A DNA stretch of 64,000 nucleotides from Limnochordia bacterium. Lineage in GTDB: Bacteria; Bacillota; Limnochordia; DUMW01. Shown here in pieces: positions 26,494 through 35,424 of the stretch. The notes below the pieces were generated by a model. It had not been told where the DNA came from and made no database searches. It saw nothing but the letters and a program-made list of their open reading frames with translations. A program made the translations under genes and the position numbers. Each line of letters starts with the position of its first letter. The stretch's first letter is position 1. The stretch covers positions 4,661 through 68,660 of the forward strand of contig JALNWK010000011.1 of assembly GCA_023230925.1 (NCBI GenBank), given 5' to 3'.

Positions 26494-27085
26494 AAAGCCC
26501 ATGCTCCTCAATATAACTTGAAACACTCTCTGGAATCAGATACCTCACGGAAATACCTTGGCTTATCCTGTTTCGAATATCTGTTGATGAAATATCAATG
26601 GTAAAGGCGGGAACAATCTTGATTCGTTCCTCAATATATAACGAACCTAGTCGTTGTTTAGCTTCGGATATGGAAAAGCCTGGACGGGGCATCACAGCTA
26701 GATTGCACAACGAGATGACCTGCTCTGGCTGCCGCCAGTTCAAAAGATCCAACAGGTTATCCGAACCAATAATGAAAGACAGCTCCCGGTCAGGATAAAT
26801 TCTCTTAATGCTTTTGAGCGTATCCACGGTATAGGTAGCGCCCTGCCGTTCCAAGTCCACGGTACAAAGATGAAAACGGGGATTATCCGCAATAGCTAAT
26901 TCAGTCATGGCCCTACGATGTTCCGCGGAAGTGACGTTTCTGTCGCGTTTGTGCCCGGGAGTACCCGCTGGTACAAACAAAACCTGAGACAGATTAAGGT
27001 ATTCACCTACGTACTCCCCGAGAATTAGATGTCCTAGATGAATTGGATCAAAAGTACCACCTAAAACACCGATTGACTGGACCAA
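26480..27085 (-). CDS. nadD: Nicotinate-nucleotide adenylyltransferase
   Basis: Adds AMP to nicotinate mononucleotide in NAD synthesis. The nucleotidyltransferase signature GVLGGTFDPIHLGHL is at the N-terminus, with IIGSDNLLDLLNWRQPEQ in the middle and ISSTDIRNRISQG near the end (the ISST motif). TTG at 27085 is preferred (201 residues): GGGGGG is 8 bases upstream and the GVLGGTFDP motif starts six residues in. The longer frame from 27118 would overlap proA. Confidence 0.95.
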   Translation of the reverse strand: MVQSIGVLGGTFDPIHLGHLILGEYVGEYLNLSQVLFVPAGTPGHKRDRNVTSAEHRRAMTELAIADNPRFHLCTVDLERQGATYTVDTLKSIKRIYPDRELSFIIGSDNLLDLLNWRQPEQVISLCNLAVMPRPGFSISEAKQRLGSLYIEERIKIVPAFTIDISSTDIRNRISQGISVRYLIPESVSSYIEEHGLYGYR

Positions 27086-27098
27086 GAAACTAGCCCCC

Positions 27099-28355
27099 CT
27101 AACGAATTTGCCCTTCACCGAGAATAATATACTTAACCGTCGTAAGCTCTCTTAGGCCCATGGGACCCCTCGCATGTAGCTTCTGTGTACTAATGCCCAT
27201 TTCCGCCCCTAGCCCAAATTGCCCTCCATCGGTAAAACGAGTTGAGGCATTTACATACACTGCCGCGGCATCCACCTCGTGTAGAAACCGGCGGGCAAGG
27301 GAGTAATCTTGAGTAATAATGCATTCCGAATGTTGTGTGCCGTGTACCGTGATATGATCCACCGCCTGCTCAAACCCTTCAACGACCTTAACAGCCAAGA
27401 TCAAGTCAAGATACTCTGTATCCCAGTCTTCTTCGGTTGCCGGATGCCAGGTCGGTACAATTTCCACGGCTCTATTACATCCCCGAACTTCAACACCAGC
27501 ATCACCCAATCTGCGAGCCAATTCAGATAGAAATCTCGGTGCAATATCCTGATGGACCAACAATGTCTCCACCGCATTACAGACCCCAGGCCGCTGTGTC
27601 TTGGCATTGAGAATAATCTCCACAGCCTGTTTCTCATTGGCCACTCGGTCCACATAAATATGGCAGTTCCCAACTCCGGTAGCAATCACTGGTACCGTAG
27701 CGTTCTCCATAACCGTTCTTATTAGTCCTGCTCCACCCCGGGGAATTAAGACATCAATGTATCTGTCTAGTCGCAGCATGGCTTGAACCCCTGCCCGACT
27801 AGGTTCTTCGATTAGCCCAACAGCCCCCTCGGGGATCCCACTGGATAGCGCCCCTTGGGTAATCACTTGGGTGATCGCTTTGTTTGATTCTAGCGCCTCC
27901 CCGCTTCCCCGCAGCAAGACTGCATTCCCCGACTTAAGACACAATCCCGCTGCATCAACGGTTACATTGGGCCTGGCCTCATAGATAATCCCGATTACCC
28001 CTAAAGGCACCCGCATACGGCCAATTTCCAGACCATTGGGTCGTTTCCACATCTGCTCAATCTCACCAACAGGATCCGGCAACATGGCTACTTCCCGCAG
28101 CCCTATCGCCATATCGTTAATCCGTTGGAGGGTTAGCATCAATCGATCCAGTAGCGCACCTGAAATGCCCTTTTCCTTAGCACAGGCTACATCTTGTTCA
28201 TTGGCAGCAAGGATCTCCTGCGCACCATCCAATAGGGCATCGGCCATGGCCAACAGGGCCTCATCCTTCTTCTTGCTAGACAAGGACGCTAATACCCGAC
28301 TTGCTTCCTTAGCCTTCTGGGCTTTACTCTCTACATAACTAACAATATCAGACAC
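27099..28355 (-). CDS. proA: Glutamate-5-semialdehyde (gamma-glutamyl phosphate) reductase
   Basis: Second step of proline synthesis, 418 residues. RMPLGVIGIIYEARPNVTV has the family pattern (here with VPLG). LIPRGGAGLIRTVMENATVP and the catalytic Cys in QRPGVCNAVETLLVH are present, as is the end GPMGLRELTTVKYI. GTG at 28355 follows a GAGGGGGC site. The frame continues upstream into the aminotransferase gene but that part is not conserved. proB, its usual partner (often obg-proB-proA-nadD), is not in this window. Confidence 0.95.
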   Translation of the reverse strand: MSDIVSYVESKAQKAKEASRVLASLSSKKKDEALLAMADALLDGAQEILAANEQDVACAKEKGISGALLDRLMLTLQRINDMAIGLREVAMLPDPVGEIEQMWKRPNGLEIGRMRVPLGVIGIIYEARPNVTVDAAGLCLKSGNAVLLRGSGEALESNKAITQVITQGALSSGIPEGAVGLIEEPSRAGVQAMLRLDRYIDVLIPRGGAGLIRTVMENATVPVIATGVGNCHIYVDRVANEKQAVEIILNAKTQRPGVCNAVETLLVHQDIAPRFLSELARRLGDAGVEVRGCNRAVEIVPTWHPATEEDWDTEYLDLILAVKVVEGFEQAVDHITVHGTQHSECIITQDYSLARRFLHEVDAAAVYVNASTRFTDGGQFGLGAEMGISTQKLHARGPMGLRELTTVKYIILGEGQIR

Positions 28356-28356
28356 G

Positions 28357-29550
28357 TTAAGCCCCCTCACCACTGGCACATTTACGTAAGCTATTGTTCT
28401 CAACAAAACGCCCGATGCGTTCAAGGGCCTCTTTGATCTCATCAATACTGGCAGCATAGGAACAACGTACAAAGCCTTCCCCGCTTGATCCAAAGGCTGT
28501 TCCCGGGACCACTGCCACCTTCTCCTGTTTGAGAAGCTGCTCACAGAAAGTCTCCGCATCAAGCCCTGTACTCCTAACTGAAGGGAATACATAAAACGCC
28601 CCCTGGGGCATAGAGCACTCTAGGCCAACCTCATTGAGTCCTTTAACGATCAATCTGCGACGCTCATTGTACTCCTGGCGCATGGCGGCCTTTTCCCTAT
28701 GACAATTCCTCAAAGCTTCGATTGCCGCCTTTTGACTGGTAATCGGGGCACAAAGCATGGTATACTGATGAATCTTGTTCATCCCTTTGATCACGTCGGT
28801 GCGCCCAAGGGCGTACCCGATTCGCCACCCGGTCATCGCATAGGTTTTGGAGAAGCCGTTTAGGACAATCGCCCGTTCCCTCATACCCGGCATTTGGGCT
28901 ATACTGGTGTACTTGCCATCGTATACCAATTCTGAGTAGATCTCATCGGTAATCACTAAGAGATCGTACTTGACGGCGACTCTAGCAATATCCGCCAAGC
29001 AATGACTTGTTAGGACTGTTCCAGTGGGATTGTTAGGAGAACACAGCAAAACTGCTTTCGTACGCTCGTTAATCGCCTTCTCTAGTTCGTCTACCCTTAA
29101 CTGGAAACCATCCTCCATGGTTGTGGGAATAGTGCGGGGGACCCCACCCGCCAAGATCACCGTCGGCTGATAAGAGACATAGCAGGGTTCCGCCATGATC
29201 ACCTCATCGCCCGGAGTAAGAATAGTCCGCATCAATAAATCAAGGGCCTCACTTACACCTACCGTGACGATAATTTCTTCCTTAGGGTTGTATCTCATCC
29301 CCATGTTTTCGTACCAATAATCACTGATCGCATTCCGTAGCTCGAGCAACCCTTGATTTGACGTGTACATGGTATATCCTTCTTTGAGGGAATGAAGAGC
29401 CGCTTCCCGAATCCGCCAAGGCGTCACAAAGTCCGGTTCGCCGATCCCAAGGGAAACCACATCGTCCATGTCCGCCACAAGGTCAAAAAAACGTCTAATC
29501 CCCGATGGGGCCAAAGATTTTATTACAGGAGAGACGAAATCCCGGTTCAT
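28357..29550 (-). CDS. Class I/II PLP aminotransferase (AlaT/PatA-like)
   Basis: PLP-dependent aminotransferase of 397 residues. SLGIGEPDFVTPW, SPNNPTGTVL, VITDEIYSELVYDG and the PLP lysine in NGFSKTYAMTGWRIGY are clear. Overlap of 4 bases with an upstream Lrp-type regulator gene resembles the AlaR-AlaT pair of Bacillus, where the enzyme is an alanine transaminase. Aspartate or aromatic specificity cannot be excluded. It is followed directly by proA. Confidence 0.92.
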   Translation of the reverse strand: MNRDFVSPVIKSLAPSGIRRFFDLVADMDDVVSLGIGEPDFVTPWRIREAALHSLKEGYTMYTSNQGLLELRNAISDYWYENMGMRYNPKEEIIVTVGVSEALDLLMRTILTPGDEVIMAEPCYVSYQPTVILAGGVPRTIPTTMEDGFQLRVDELEKAINERTKAVLLCSPNNPTGTVLTSHCLADIARVAVKYDLLVITDEIYSELVYDGKYTSIAQMPGMRERAIVLNGFSKTYAMTGWRIGYALGRTDVIKGMNKIHQYTMLCAPITSQKAAIEALRNCHREKAAMRQEYNERRRLIVKGLNEVGLECSMPQGAFYVFPSVRSTGLDAETFCEQLLKQEKVAVVPGTAFGSSGEGFVRCSYAASIDEIKEALERIGRFVENNSLRKCASGEGA

Positions 29551-30029
29551 GGTGACACCGCCATTCTCTTCGGTTTCGTCTTCCCGTCCAAGATGACACC
29601 CTCTTGCTTGTATTTCTTTAGGACAAAGTACGTCACAGTGCTCTTAACCCGGTCGATCGTCGCCAATTTAGTGGATACAAAATGGGCCACTTCCCTAATG
29701 TCACGGCCTTCGACAAATACCGATAAATCATAGCTTCCTGACATCAAGTACAATGCTCGTACCTCAGGAAAGTTGTAGATCCTTTCGGCAATATCATCAA
29801 AACCCACATCACGCTCGGGTTCTACTTGAACGGCAATCATCGCTTCGACTAAATCGTCATCAACCTTTTCCCAGTTGACTAACGCATGGTACTTAACTAT
29901 TATCCCCTGTTCTTCCATCTGGGCGATTTGATCTATAACCTCATCCTCTGTCAGGTCAAGCATAGTTGCTATATCCTTAGGAGAGACTCGGTTATCCTGC
30001 TCTAATATTTCAAGGATCCTCTTATTCAA
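29547..30029 (-). CDS. Lrp/AsnC family regulator (AlaR-like)
   Basis: A 160-residue regulator. The N-terminal helix-turn-helix (VSPKDIATMLDLTEDEVIDQ) is followed by the RAM/AsnC ligand-binding domain (AMIAVQVEPE, VRALYLMSGSYDLSVFVEG). The start is TTG at 30029 with GGTGGT close by. It is translationally coupled to the aminotransferase and probably controls it in response to an amino acid, as AlaR does. It has its own promoter just upstream. Confidence 0.92.
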   Translation of the reverse strand: MNKRILEILEQDNRVSPKDIATMLDLTEDEVIDQIAQMEEQGIIVKYHALVNWEKVDDDLVEAMIAVQVEPERDVGFDDIAERIYNFPEVRALYLMSGSYDLSVFVEGRDIREVAHFVSTKLATIDRVKSTVTYFVLKKYKQEGVILDGKTKPKRMAVSP

Positions 30030-30067
30030 ACCACCACATCCATTCTGACCTTGGGTTTTTGTTTATC

Positions 30068-30076
30068 ATTATAACA
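30068..30076 (-). promoter_or_regulatory. Extended -10 promoter of the Lrp/aminotransferase/proA operon
   Basis: TGTTATAAT on the minus strand combines a perfect TATAAT (30073-30068) with the TG element of extended -10 promoters. No good -35 box is seen at 17 bases. The predicted start is about 35 bases before the TTG codon. Confidence 0.6.
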
Positions 30077-30590
30077 CATGGGCAACCGATTACCACAGTA
30101 GATTACGCAGGTCAAGGAGATTTTGTTAATCAGATTAAGGGAAATACAAAAAACGAAGGAAAGCCAAATCAGAACGTCCATAGAGCAACTAATCCCCAAG
30201 CGTTACAGCACTTAGAGTTGGAAACTCCAACTACATGTTCAATAGCGACGTTTCTCGACCATTAATCGAATGTTGCAACACTGTTGTGGCTTGCGATGCC
30301 CATGGCCAAAATGGATTGGGTGATCTGGAGGGTTTGCAACCTAGCCTATCGAGTTTCTAACAAATTGATTGTTGCAGACACAGTACTGTGTCCGACAAAG
30401 ACTACCTACGTACCCATGGCTCTGAATTTGGCGTAGAAACAACAGTGTTGGAAGTAGGCCAAGACAATCGTTAAGCTGAAATGGTAGAAAACAGCGTTTT
30501 AGTTACCAATCCGATCAGTCGGTTCCGAAGTAATGCAAACACCTCGGGATGGATTTCCATAGTACGGTATGGTCTTTTGAAAAAGACCAC
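30077..30590. other. Long non-coding intergenic region with inverted repeats
   Basis: About 510 bases without a credible gene on either strand. It contains several dyads: AGTTGGA/TCCAACT near 30216-30232, the 12-bp inverted repeat pair at 30276-30287 and 30439-30450, a 16-bp perfect palindrome at 30377-30392, and a GGTCTTTT/AAAAGACC hairpin near 30571-30588. No known structured RNA was recognised. Confidence 0.5.
30276..30450. repeat. 175-bp segment bounded by 12-bp perfect inverted repeats
   Basis: CAACACTGTTGT (30276-30287) and its exact reverse complement ACAACAGTGTTG (30439-30450) flank a segment with a central palindrome GACACAGTACTGTGTC (30377-30392). The layout is compatible with a small MITE-like remnant or a regulatory cruciform. 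No target-site duplication is visible and no second copy was seen in the window. Confidence 0.4.
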
Positions 30591-30619
30591 TTCAAAATGA
30601 GCGGGGTTAATCCCCGCTC
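30591..30619 (-). terminator. Terminator of the SDR gene
   Basis: GAGCGGGG and CCCCGCTC (30619-30612 and 30606-30599, minus strand) form an 8-bp stem with a 5-base loop, followed by ATTTTGAA. It lies directly after the SDR stop and ends the glucan-cluster transcript. Confidence 0.8.
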
Positions 30620-30621
30620 GC

Positions 30622-31407
30622 TTATGATGAGAGGAAGCCGCCATCGACAGGAATAATGGTACCCTGCACATAGCTGGCCAAATCTGAAGCGAGGAATAGC
30701 GCGACCCGGGCCACCTCATCCGGCTGGCCCCAACGATTGAGGGCTAGTCGGTTCTGAAAGTCATAACCGGTCTTAATCAAGTCCAGTTTTATCTTTTGGA
30801 TCGCTTGCTTGATTAACCGGGTCGTCCCAGGTGTTTTGATCGCACCTGGAAGAATACAATTGACCCGAAAGTTGTGCCGACCATAGTCCCGGGCTAGAGC
30901 CCGGGTAAGGGCCAATACCCCTGCTTTGCTTACGCTGTAGGTGACTAGATCCTTTTTGAAGGGTAGGATCGCCTCGATGGACGAGACGTTGATGATAATG
31001 CCACCTTTTTTCCTAGCGCGTCCGATGAAGCCCTGACACATCCACAGGACTGATTCCAGGTTGATGGCAAAGGTCTGCCGCAGAAAGTCCTCGTCAATAT
31101 CTAAAAAGTCCTTAGCCGGGTATACCCCCGCATTATTAATAATCACATCGGGTAGAGCATCATCGTCTAGGCTTTCCCAAAACTCATCAATCTGTTTTTT
31201 ACTAGTCAGGTCAATTGGATACACAGAAGCTGCCGGCAACAGGTTTTGTTTAATCTCCCCCAAACCATCCCGATTAATATCCAAAAGCAGAACTTGGGCC
31301 TGTGCATCAGCGAAACGTAGTGCGATCGCTCTACCGATTCCCGAAGAAGCACCTGTGACTAGAACCTTCTTCCCTTCCATTTGGAGAAGCTGTGACGTTG
31401 GTATCAT
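30622..31407 (-). CDS. Short-chain dehydrogenase/reductase
   Basis: Classical SDR of 261 residues, NAD(P)-dependent. The cofactor motif VTGASSGIGRAIAL is at about 16-29, IINNAGVYP in the middle, the catalytic Ser in INVSSIEA, and the YSVSK motif (YSVSKAGVLALTR) supplies Tyr and Lys. The acidic residue after strand 2 (LLLDINRDG) suggests NAD preference. The ATG at 31407 has GGGGTGGA in front. A GTG at 31416 lies inside that site. Encoded after the LacI regulator in the glucan cluster, it probably oxidises a sugar or polyol. Confidence 0.92.
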   Translation of the reverse strand: MIPTSQLLQMEGKKVLVTGASSGIGRAIALRFADAQAQVLLLDINRDGLGEIKQNLLPAASVYPIDLTSKKQIDEFWESLDDDALPDVIINNAGVYPAKDFLDIDEDFLRQTFAINLESVLWMCQGFIGRARKKGGIIINVSSIEAILPFKKDLVTYSVSKAGVLALTRALARDYGRHNFRVNCILPGAIKTPGTTRLIKQAIQKIKLDLIKTGYDFQNRLALNRWGQPDEVARVALFLASDLASYVQGTIIPVDGGFLSS

Positions 31408-31493
31408 TTCATCCACCCCGTTTTAGTATTGCTAAATAAAGAAGATGATAGCACTTCGGATCTGGGTAGATGAGCTTTCTGCAAAGAAAACGT

Positions 31494-32528
31494 TTATGTT
31501 CGAGCTCCACAAGAGCCCCTAATCACAAGCTCTACAGGAAGACAGGTCTTAGTGTAATATTCCTGCCCGGTATCGATACATCTTAGTAACTGCCGTACAG
31601 CCACCCGTCCCATTTCCCTTTTGGGGATACGCACGGTGGTAAGGGGTGGATCCGTCTGACTTGCACCATAGATATCATCTATTCCTACAATACCAATATT
31701 TTGCGGCACTTGCAAGCCCAAACGCATTACCGGCCCCAACACGTTTAGGGCTACTTTATCGCTAATGCAGATAATCCCCTCCGGGGGATTGCTCAAGCTA
31801 AGTAAATATTCCGCTTCTGCCTGTCCTTTGGTTGCGCCCCGGGATATCTTCTGACAAATGTACTGTTCCTCGGGTTTTACCCCATAATCCATCATCGCGG
31901 CTAGGAAACCATAAAATCTTTCGTTCAAGGGCTTGTACTTCCTCGAACCCTGGATAATGGCAAGGCGCCTTTTTCCTAGCCTTAGAAGATGCTGCGTGGC
32001 CAGATACCCGGCCCGGAAATTATCAGCCACGATACTACTGACCGTACCAAAAGCAGAAGGCTCCGGTAAGTGATTGTCCACTAGAACCACCGGATGACCC
32101 AAGGCTACGATCTCTTGAACCGTCGAATCTGCCAAATCCCCTCCACCAAGTCCGATGATCCCGGCAAGGTTGCGCCCACGGAGGTTGTTTGGGATCACAG
32201 TCTCCCCCTTTATCGTAGGCAATACCACAAGTAACATGCCAAAGCCGAGACGTCGTGCCTCTTCTTCTACCCCAGCCATAATCTCGCTGCAGAATGGATC
32301 TGCAAACAGGGGCACCGGTAGCTCCTCCACCACAAGGGCCAACATCTGCGCAGCAGTATCCTTGTTGGAGCCTTCATGGATATAGCCAAGTTCATCGGCC
32401 ACCGCAAGTACATGCTGACGTGTGCTTGCGGAAATGCTTCCCTTATTGTTTAGCACCATGGAAACTGTGGCCGCGGAAACCCCCGCAGCCTTGGCCACAT
32501 CAACGATCCGAACCCGGGATGGTTTCAT
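31494..32528 (-). CDS. LacI-family transcriptional regulator
   Basis: A 344-residue repressor. The N-terminal HTH (IVDVAKAAGVSAATVSMVLN) and hinge helix region are followed by a periplasmic-binding-like sensor domain (GIVGIDDIYGASQTDPPLTTV near the end). The ATG at 32528 has AGAGGTG 6 bases upstream. The gene follows the GH116 gene and precedes the SDR gene, so it most likely controls the glucan cluster. Candidate operators are dyads at 35276-35314 and an AAACGTTT palindrome overlapping its own stop codon (31488-31495). Confidence 0.94.
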   Translation of the reverse strand: MKPSRVRIVDVAKAAGVSAATVSMVLNNKGSISASTRQHVLAVADELGYIHEGSNKDTAAQMLALVVEELPVPLFADPFCSEIMAGVEEEARRLGFGMLLVVLPTIKGETVIPNNLRGRNLAGIIGLGGGDLADSTVQEIVALGHPVVLVDNHLPEPSAFGTVSSIVADNFRAGYLATQHLLRLGKRRLAIIQGSRKYKPLNERFYGFLAAMMDYGVKPEEQYICQKISRGATKGQAEAEYLLSLSNPPEGIICISDKVALNVLGPVMRLGLQVPQNIGIVGIDDIYGASQTDPPLTTVRIPKREMGRVAVRQLLRCIDTGQEYYTKTCLPVELVIRGSCGART

Positions 32529-32545
32529 AGAAAACACCTCTTTAG

Positions 32546-32573
32546 CCTATGGGGGGGATAACCCCCCCCTAGG
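32546..32573. other. G7/C8 homopolymer hairpin between GH116 and lacI-type genes
   Basis: On the plus strand CCTA-T-G7-ATAA-C8-TAGG: seven G-C pairs closed by ATAA and extended by CCTA/TAGG. It lies in the 65-base gap of two genes read in the same direction. No T-run follows. Such a stem should strongly block exonucleases or polymerase and may separate expression of enzyme and regulator. Confidence 0.55.
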
Positions 32574-32593
32574 CCAGACTATCTTTCACCAAG

Positions 32594-35245
32594 TCATACC
32601 GTCTGCGATATTTCTATATACTGTCCTGCATTCACCATAAGTGGTTTATCAAACTGGACGGATTTCCCTTGTAATGTCGAGCGCATAGGCTTCCCGTCAC
32701 AGGAGACATTGCATGGTCCCTCGGTCAGGCCATCAAGTGTCAGGGAGCTCAGTTCTATACTGCCATGAGCAACTCTAAGGCAGAATCGACGGCCGGTATC
32801 AGTAATGACCTGACTGAACCGTCCCCAAGCTATTCCCGTAGACCAGAAGCTTTGAAACTCCTCGCCTTGATAACACGGAGCAAAGCCCATGGTTCCCTTG
32901 GGCATACTATAGGTGAACCCAGATAAGGCCAACAGCACCGACCAGCTAGCCATAGCCCGCACATAGTGATGTCCGCACTCCAACTCATCCCATGGGTTAC
33001 GATTAAACCCCGCGTACCTGTCCCGGACAGTTTTCACAACCTCTAGTCCTTCTTCTATCCAGCCCTCATAAATCAGATGGGCGGCTACCTGATATTCAAT
33101 CCCCGTCCACACCTCATCGGAATAAACAAAGGGAATGGCAGGCCTACCTCCCTTGGGCCAAGAGCAAAGTAATAACCCTCCTTCATTATTCAGAGCGTAA
33201 ACCCTTTGCACATTGTCAAACTCGGCAAGATCCGAGCGGAAATTATGGCGGTAAATTGAATGAACCGCCTCCTTGACTCTGTCTTGGTCAAGGAGGTAGC
33301 CAAGACCAGCCACATGGGCACATAGTTGACCAAGTAGTTGATCCGAGAGGCACCCATCCCCATATTGATACTTGGGCATCAAGTCCTGATTCAGACTTGC
33401 CCCTACCCCATCCGGTGCACTCTTACAGGCACAGGTTACCAAGGGCGTCTGCAAGTGTTCCGGAACAGTAAGTCCTTCCAGGACCTCTACCTTTTGTCTA
33501 TAGTACTCACCGTTCCAAAGCTCCTCGTCTACTCGTTTTCTGCCCTTTTCAAAGATGCTCCGGTACTCCTGCGCCCTATCCTCTTCGCCGAGATACCGCG
33601 CCATTTCCTCACAGGCCCGGAGTGCCCCTAGATACATCGCCGTTGTCATCGTATTCGGTCCGTAAAACTCGATATCATAGGTGTTATGCTGCTGCCCTTC
33701 CATTACACCGTCCTTGTTTGGATCCCAAACGGAATCAAAGGGGCGGGCGTTGTCCGGTGTGATGTTCCATGCGTACTCCAAGGCTAGTTTTATCTTTGGC
33801 CAGAGTTCCTTAAGAAAGGAGTCATCACCGGATAGCTGCCAATCCCGATAGGCCTGGATAATCGCTCCCATTTGACCATCAGCACAGGGTTTAAATTCCC
33901 AGATTTCGGCTCCCCTTGGAATCCTGGTCCGAAAACCCATATGCCCCCGGGAGCAGGTATTATACAGAAACTCGGTACGCCGCATATCTCGCTCCAACTC
34001 TGGAAATAGGAAGGCTAAGGCTTGCTCGTAATTCCATACATGGGTGCAGTTGCCATGGCAACACCCTTCCCGATCGGAGCAGCCCTCCCAGCCATAGAAG
34101 CTTCCGTCTTCCAGTCGGAAGCACGTCTGGGTACGCAAAGTGCTGATCTGGCTGGTAATCGCATCGAGAATATAACTAGGTAACGTACTGTTCCAGATCG
34201 CATCATTCCAGGCAGAAGTGGCTTCCCGCAATCTCTCGAAATGCTTGACTGTGTAAATTGCGGCATCCCAAGCATCGGTAAACTGCTTTGCCACATATTT
34301 TTTCAACTTGCTGTGTTTTTCGTCCCCGGGGATCGCAAAGTGTAAGGGATTTCTCATGTTGGGGAAATGCCAACTGAGTAATATTGGTAGGGTCACTTCT
34401 TCCTTTGGTTCTAAGGAGGCATGCAGGACCATGGAGGATATATCGCCTTGATGTCTAGGTGACTTTTCCGCATCTAGCCGTTCGTTGATCCTACCATCGG
34501 TGGAAAAATCGTCCCAGAACAGATGACAGGCATCCCACCATCCTCCTCGGTACCAACGAGTGGTAGCACTAATATCCTGCCAGGTTGTTGCTAAAGCAAG
34601 ACTTCCGTTCCGGGGATCATCTGCGGCACCTTGGGGATTGCTAAAGAAAAGCCCCTGGGCGCAATTTGTGCGTCGATACTCATTAATACTACCCCGGCAA
34701 TCATATCCCCCATCCCTTTGGTGTGCGGGAATAAAGTTGGATAGACTAACAGCTAAGGAGATATCCACCGGAGCGGTGTGAGGATTTTTGATCTTCCACA
34801 TAAAAATGGCAACAGGCAGTGAGCTATCATCCACATTGTGGGGAATTAGGGGATTAAATGCCGTAAGGGCCACTTCCACCGGCATCTTTCCATCGATAAA
34901 TTCAAGGTTAGCAATGGGATATTGGCCGGCGAACTTCACCTCGTCGAAGCGACTGACTCCCGAAAGCTGGGCCTGGGGCAGGCCGTGGGCCCTAGTATAT
35001 GGCGGTAGCAGTCTTCTTTCTAGCAGCTTTGCCACTGGTGCCTGCCCCTTGGCCTGGGCCCACAGGGCAAAGAAGGCGAAGGGTGGTACGTTTCCCTTAT
35101 CGGGATGATCGAAGATCTCCCAATCCTTTAGCTCTCCCCGCCCCCCAATACTGATCGTTCCCGTCCCAATTCCTCCTAAGGGGAAAGCAATCTGTGATAG
35201 AGCCTTACCAGTAAATACGCGCGGCTGTTGTTGTACAGTAATCAT
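32594..35245 (-). CDS. GH116 family beta-glycosidase (GBA2-like)
   Basis: An 883-residue glycoside hydrolase of family GH116, which includes beta-glucosidases, beta-xylosidases and human glucosylceramidase GBA2. The N-terminal beta-sandwich begins with FPLGGIGTGTISIGGRGELK. The catalytic alpha/alpha barrel holds the nucleophile region HNTYDIEFYGPN and the acid region DGCLSDQLLGQ. No signal peptide is seen, so the enzyme is cytoplasmic and probably splits short beta-glucosides. The start ATG at 35245 follows AGGGGG. It lies just downstream of the cyclic beta-1,2-glucan synthase gene, which suggests sophoro-oligosaccharide turnover, an inference. Confidence 0.93.
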   Translation of the reverse strand: MITVQQQPRVFTGKALSQIAFPLGGIGTGTISIGGRGELKDWEIFDHPDKGNVPPFAFFALWAQAKGQAPVAKLLERRLLPPYTRAHGLPQAQLSGVSRFDEVKFAGQYPIANLEFIDGKMPVEVALTAFNPLIPHNVDDSSLPVAIFMWKIKNPHTAPVDISLAVSLSNFIPAHQRDGGYDCRGSINEYRRTNCAQGLFFSNPQGAADDPRNGSLALATTWQDISATTRWYRGGWWDACHLFWDDFSTDGRINERLDAEKSPRHQGDISSMVLHASLEPKEEVTLPILLSWHFPNMRNPLHFAIPGDEKHSKLKKYVAKQFTDAWDAAIYTVKHFERLREATSAWNDAIWNSTLPSYILDAITSQISTLRTQTCFRLEDGSFYGWEGCSDREGCCHGNCTHVWNYEQALAFLFPELERDMRRTEFLYNTCSRGHMGFRTRIPRGAEIWEFKPCADGQMGAIIQAYRDWQLSGDDSFLKELWPKIKLALEYAWNITPDNARPFDSVWDPNKDGVMEGQQHNTYDIEFYGPNTMTTAMYLGALRACEEMARYLGEEDRAQEYRSIFEKGRKRVDEELWNGEYYRQKVEVLEGLTVPEHLQTPLVTCACKSAPDGVGASLNQDLMPKYQYGDGCLSDQLLGQLCAHVAGLGYLLDQDRVKEAVHSIYRHNFRSDLAEFDNVQRVYALNNEGGLLLCSWPKGGRPAIPFVYSDEVWTGIEYQVAAHLIYEGWIEEGLEVVKTVRDRYAGFNRNPWDELECGHHYVRAMASWSVLLALSGFTYSMPKGTMGFAPCYQGEEFQSFWSTGIAWGRFSQVITDTGRRFCLRVAHGSIELSSLTLDGLTEGPCNVSCDGKPMRSTLQGKSVQFDKPLMVNAGQYIEISQTV

Positions 35246-35275
35246 TCATAAACCCCCTGTCCCGGTTCTTTTACC

Positions 35276-35314
35276 CATGGTTACTGATTAACAACCATGA
35301 AATGTTTACTAAAC
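35276..35314. promoter_or_regulatory. Dyads upstream of GH116, possible LacI-type operator
   Basis: CATGGTT (35276-35282) and AACCATG (35293-35299) form an inverted repeat with 10 bases between. GTTTACTAAAC (35304-35314) is an odd palindrome a few bases away. The pair stands about 30-70 bases upstream of the GH116 start in the 179-base gap after the glucan synthase gene. Regulation by the cluster's LacI protein is a guess from position. Confidence 0.35.
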
Positions 35315-35424
35315 TATTCATTTCATTACTTCGCTCTTCTACTCGGGATTCCTTCCAGAACAGGAGGCTATTTACAAAGCACTTATCCGCAAGAGTTTTA
35401 CCTAGCTCCAGTGAACTATTTACC

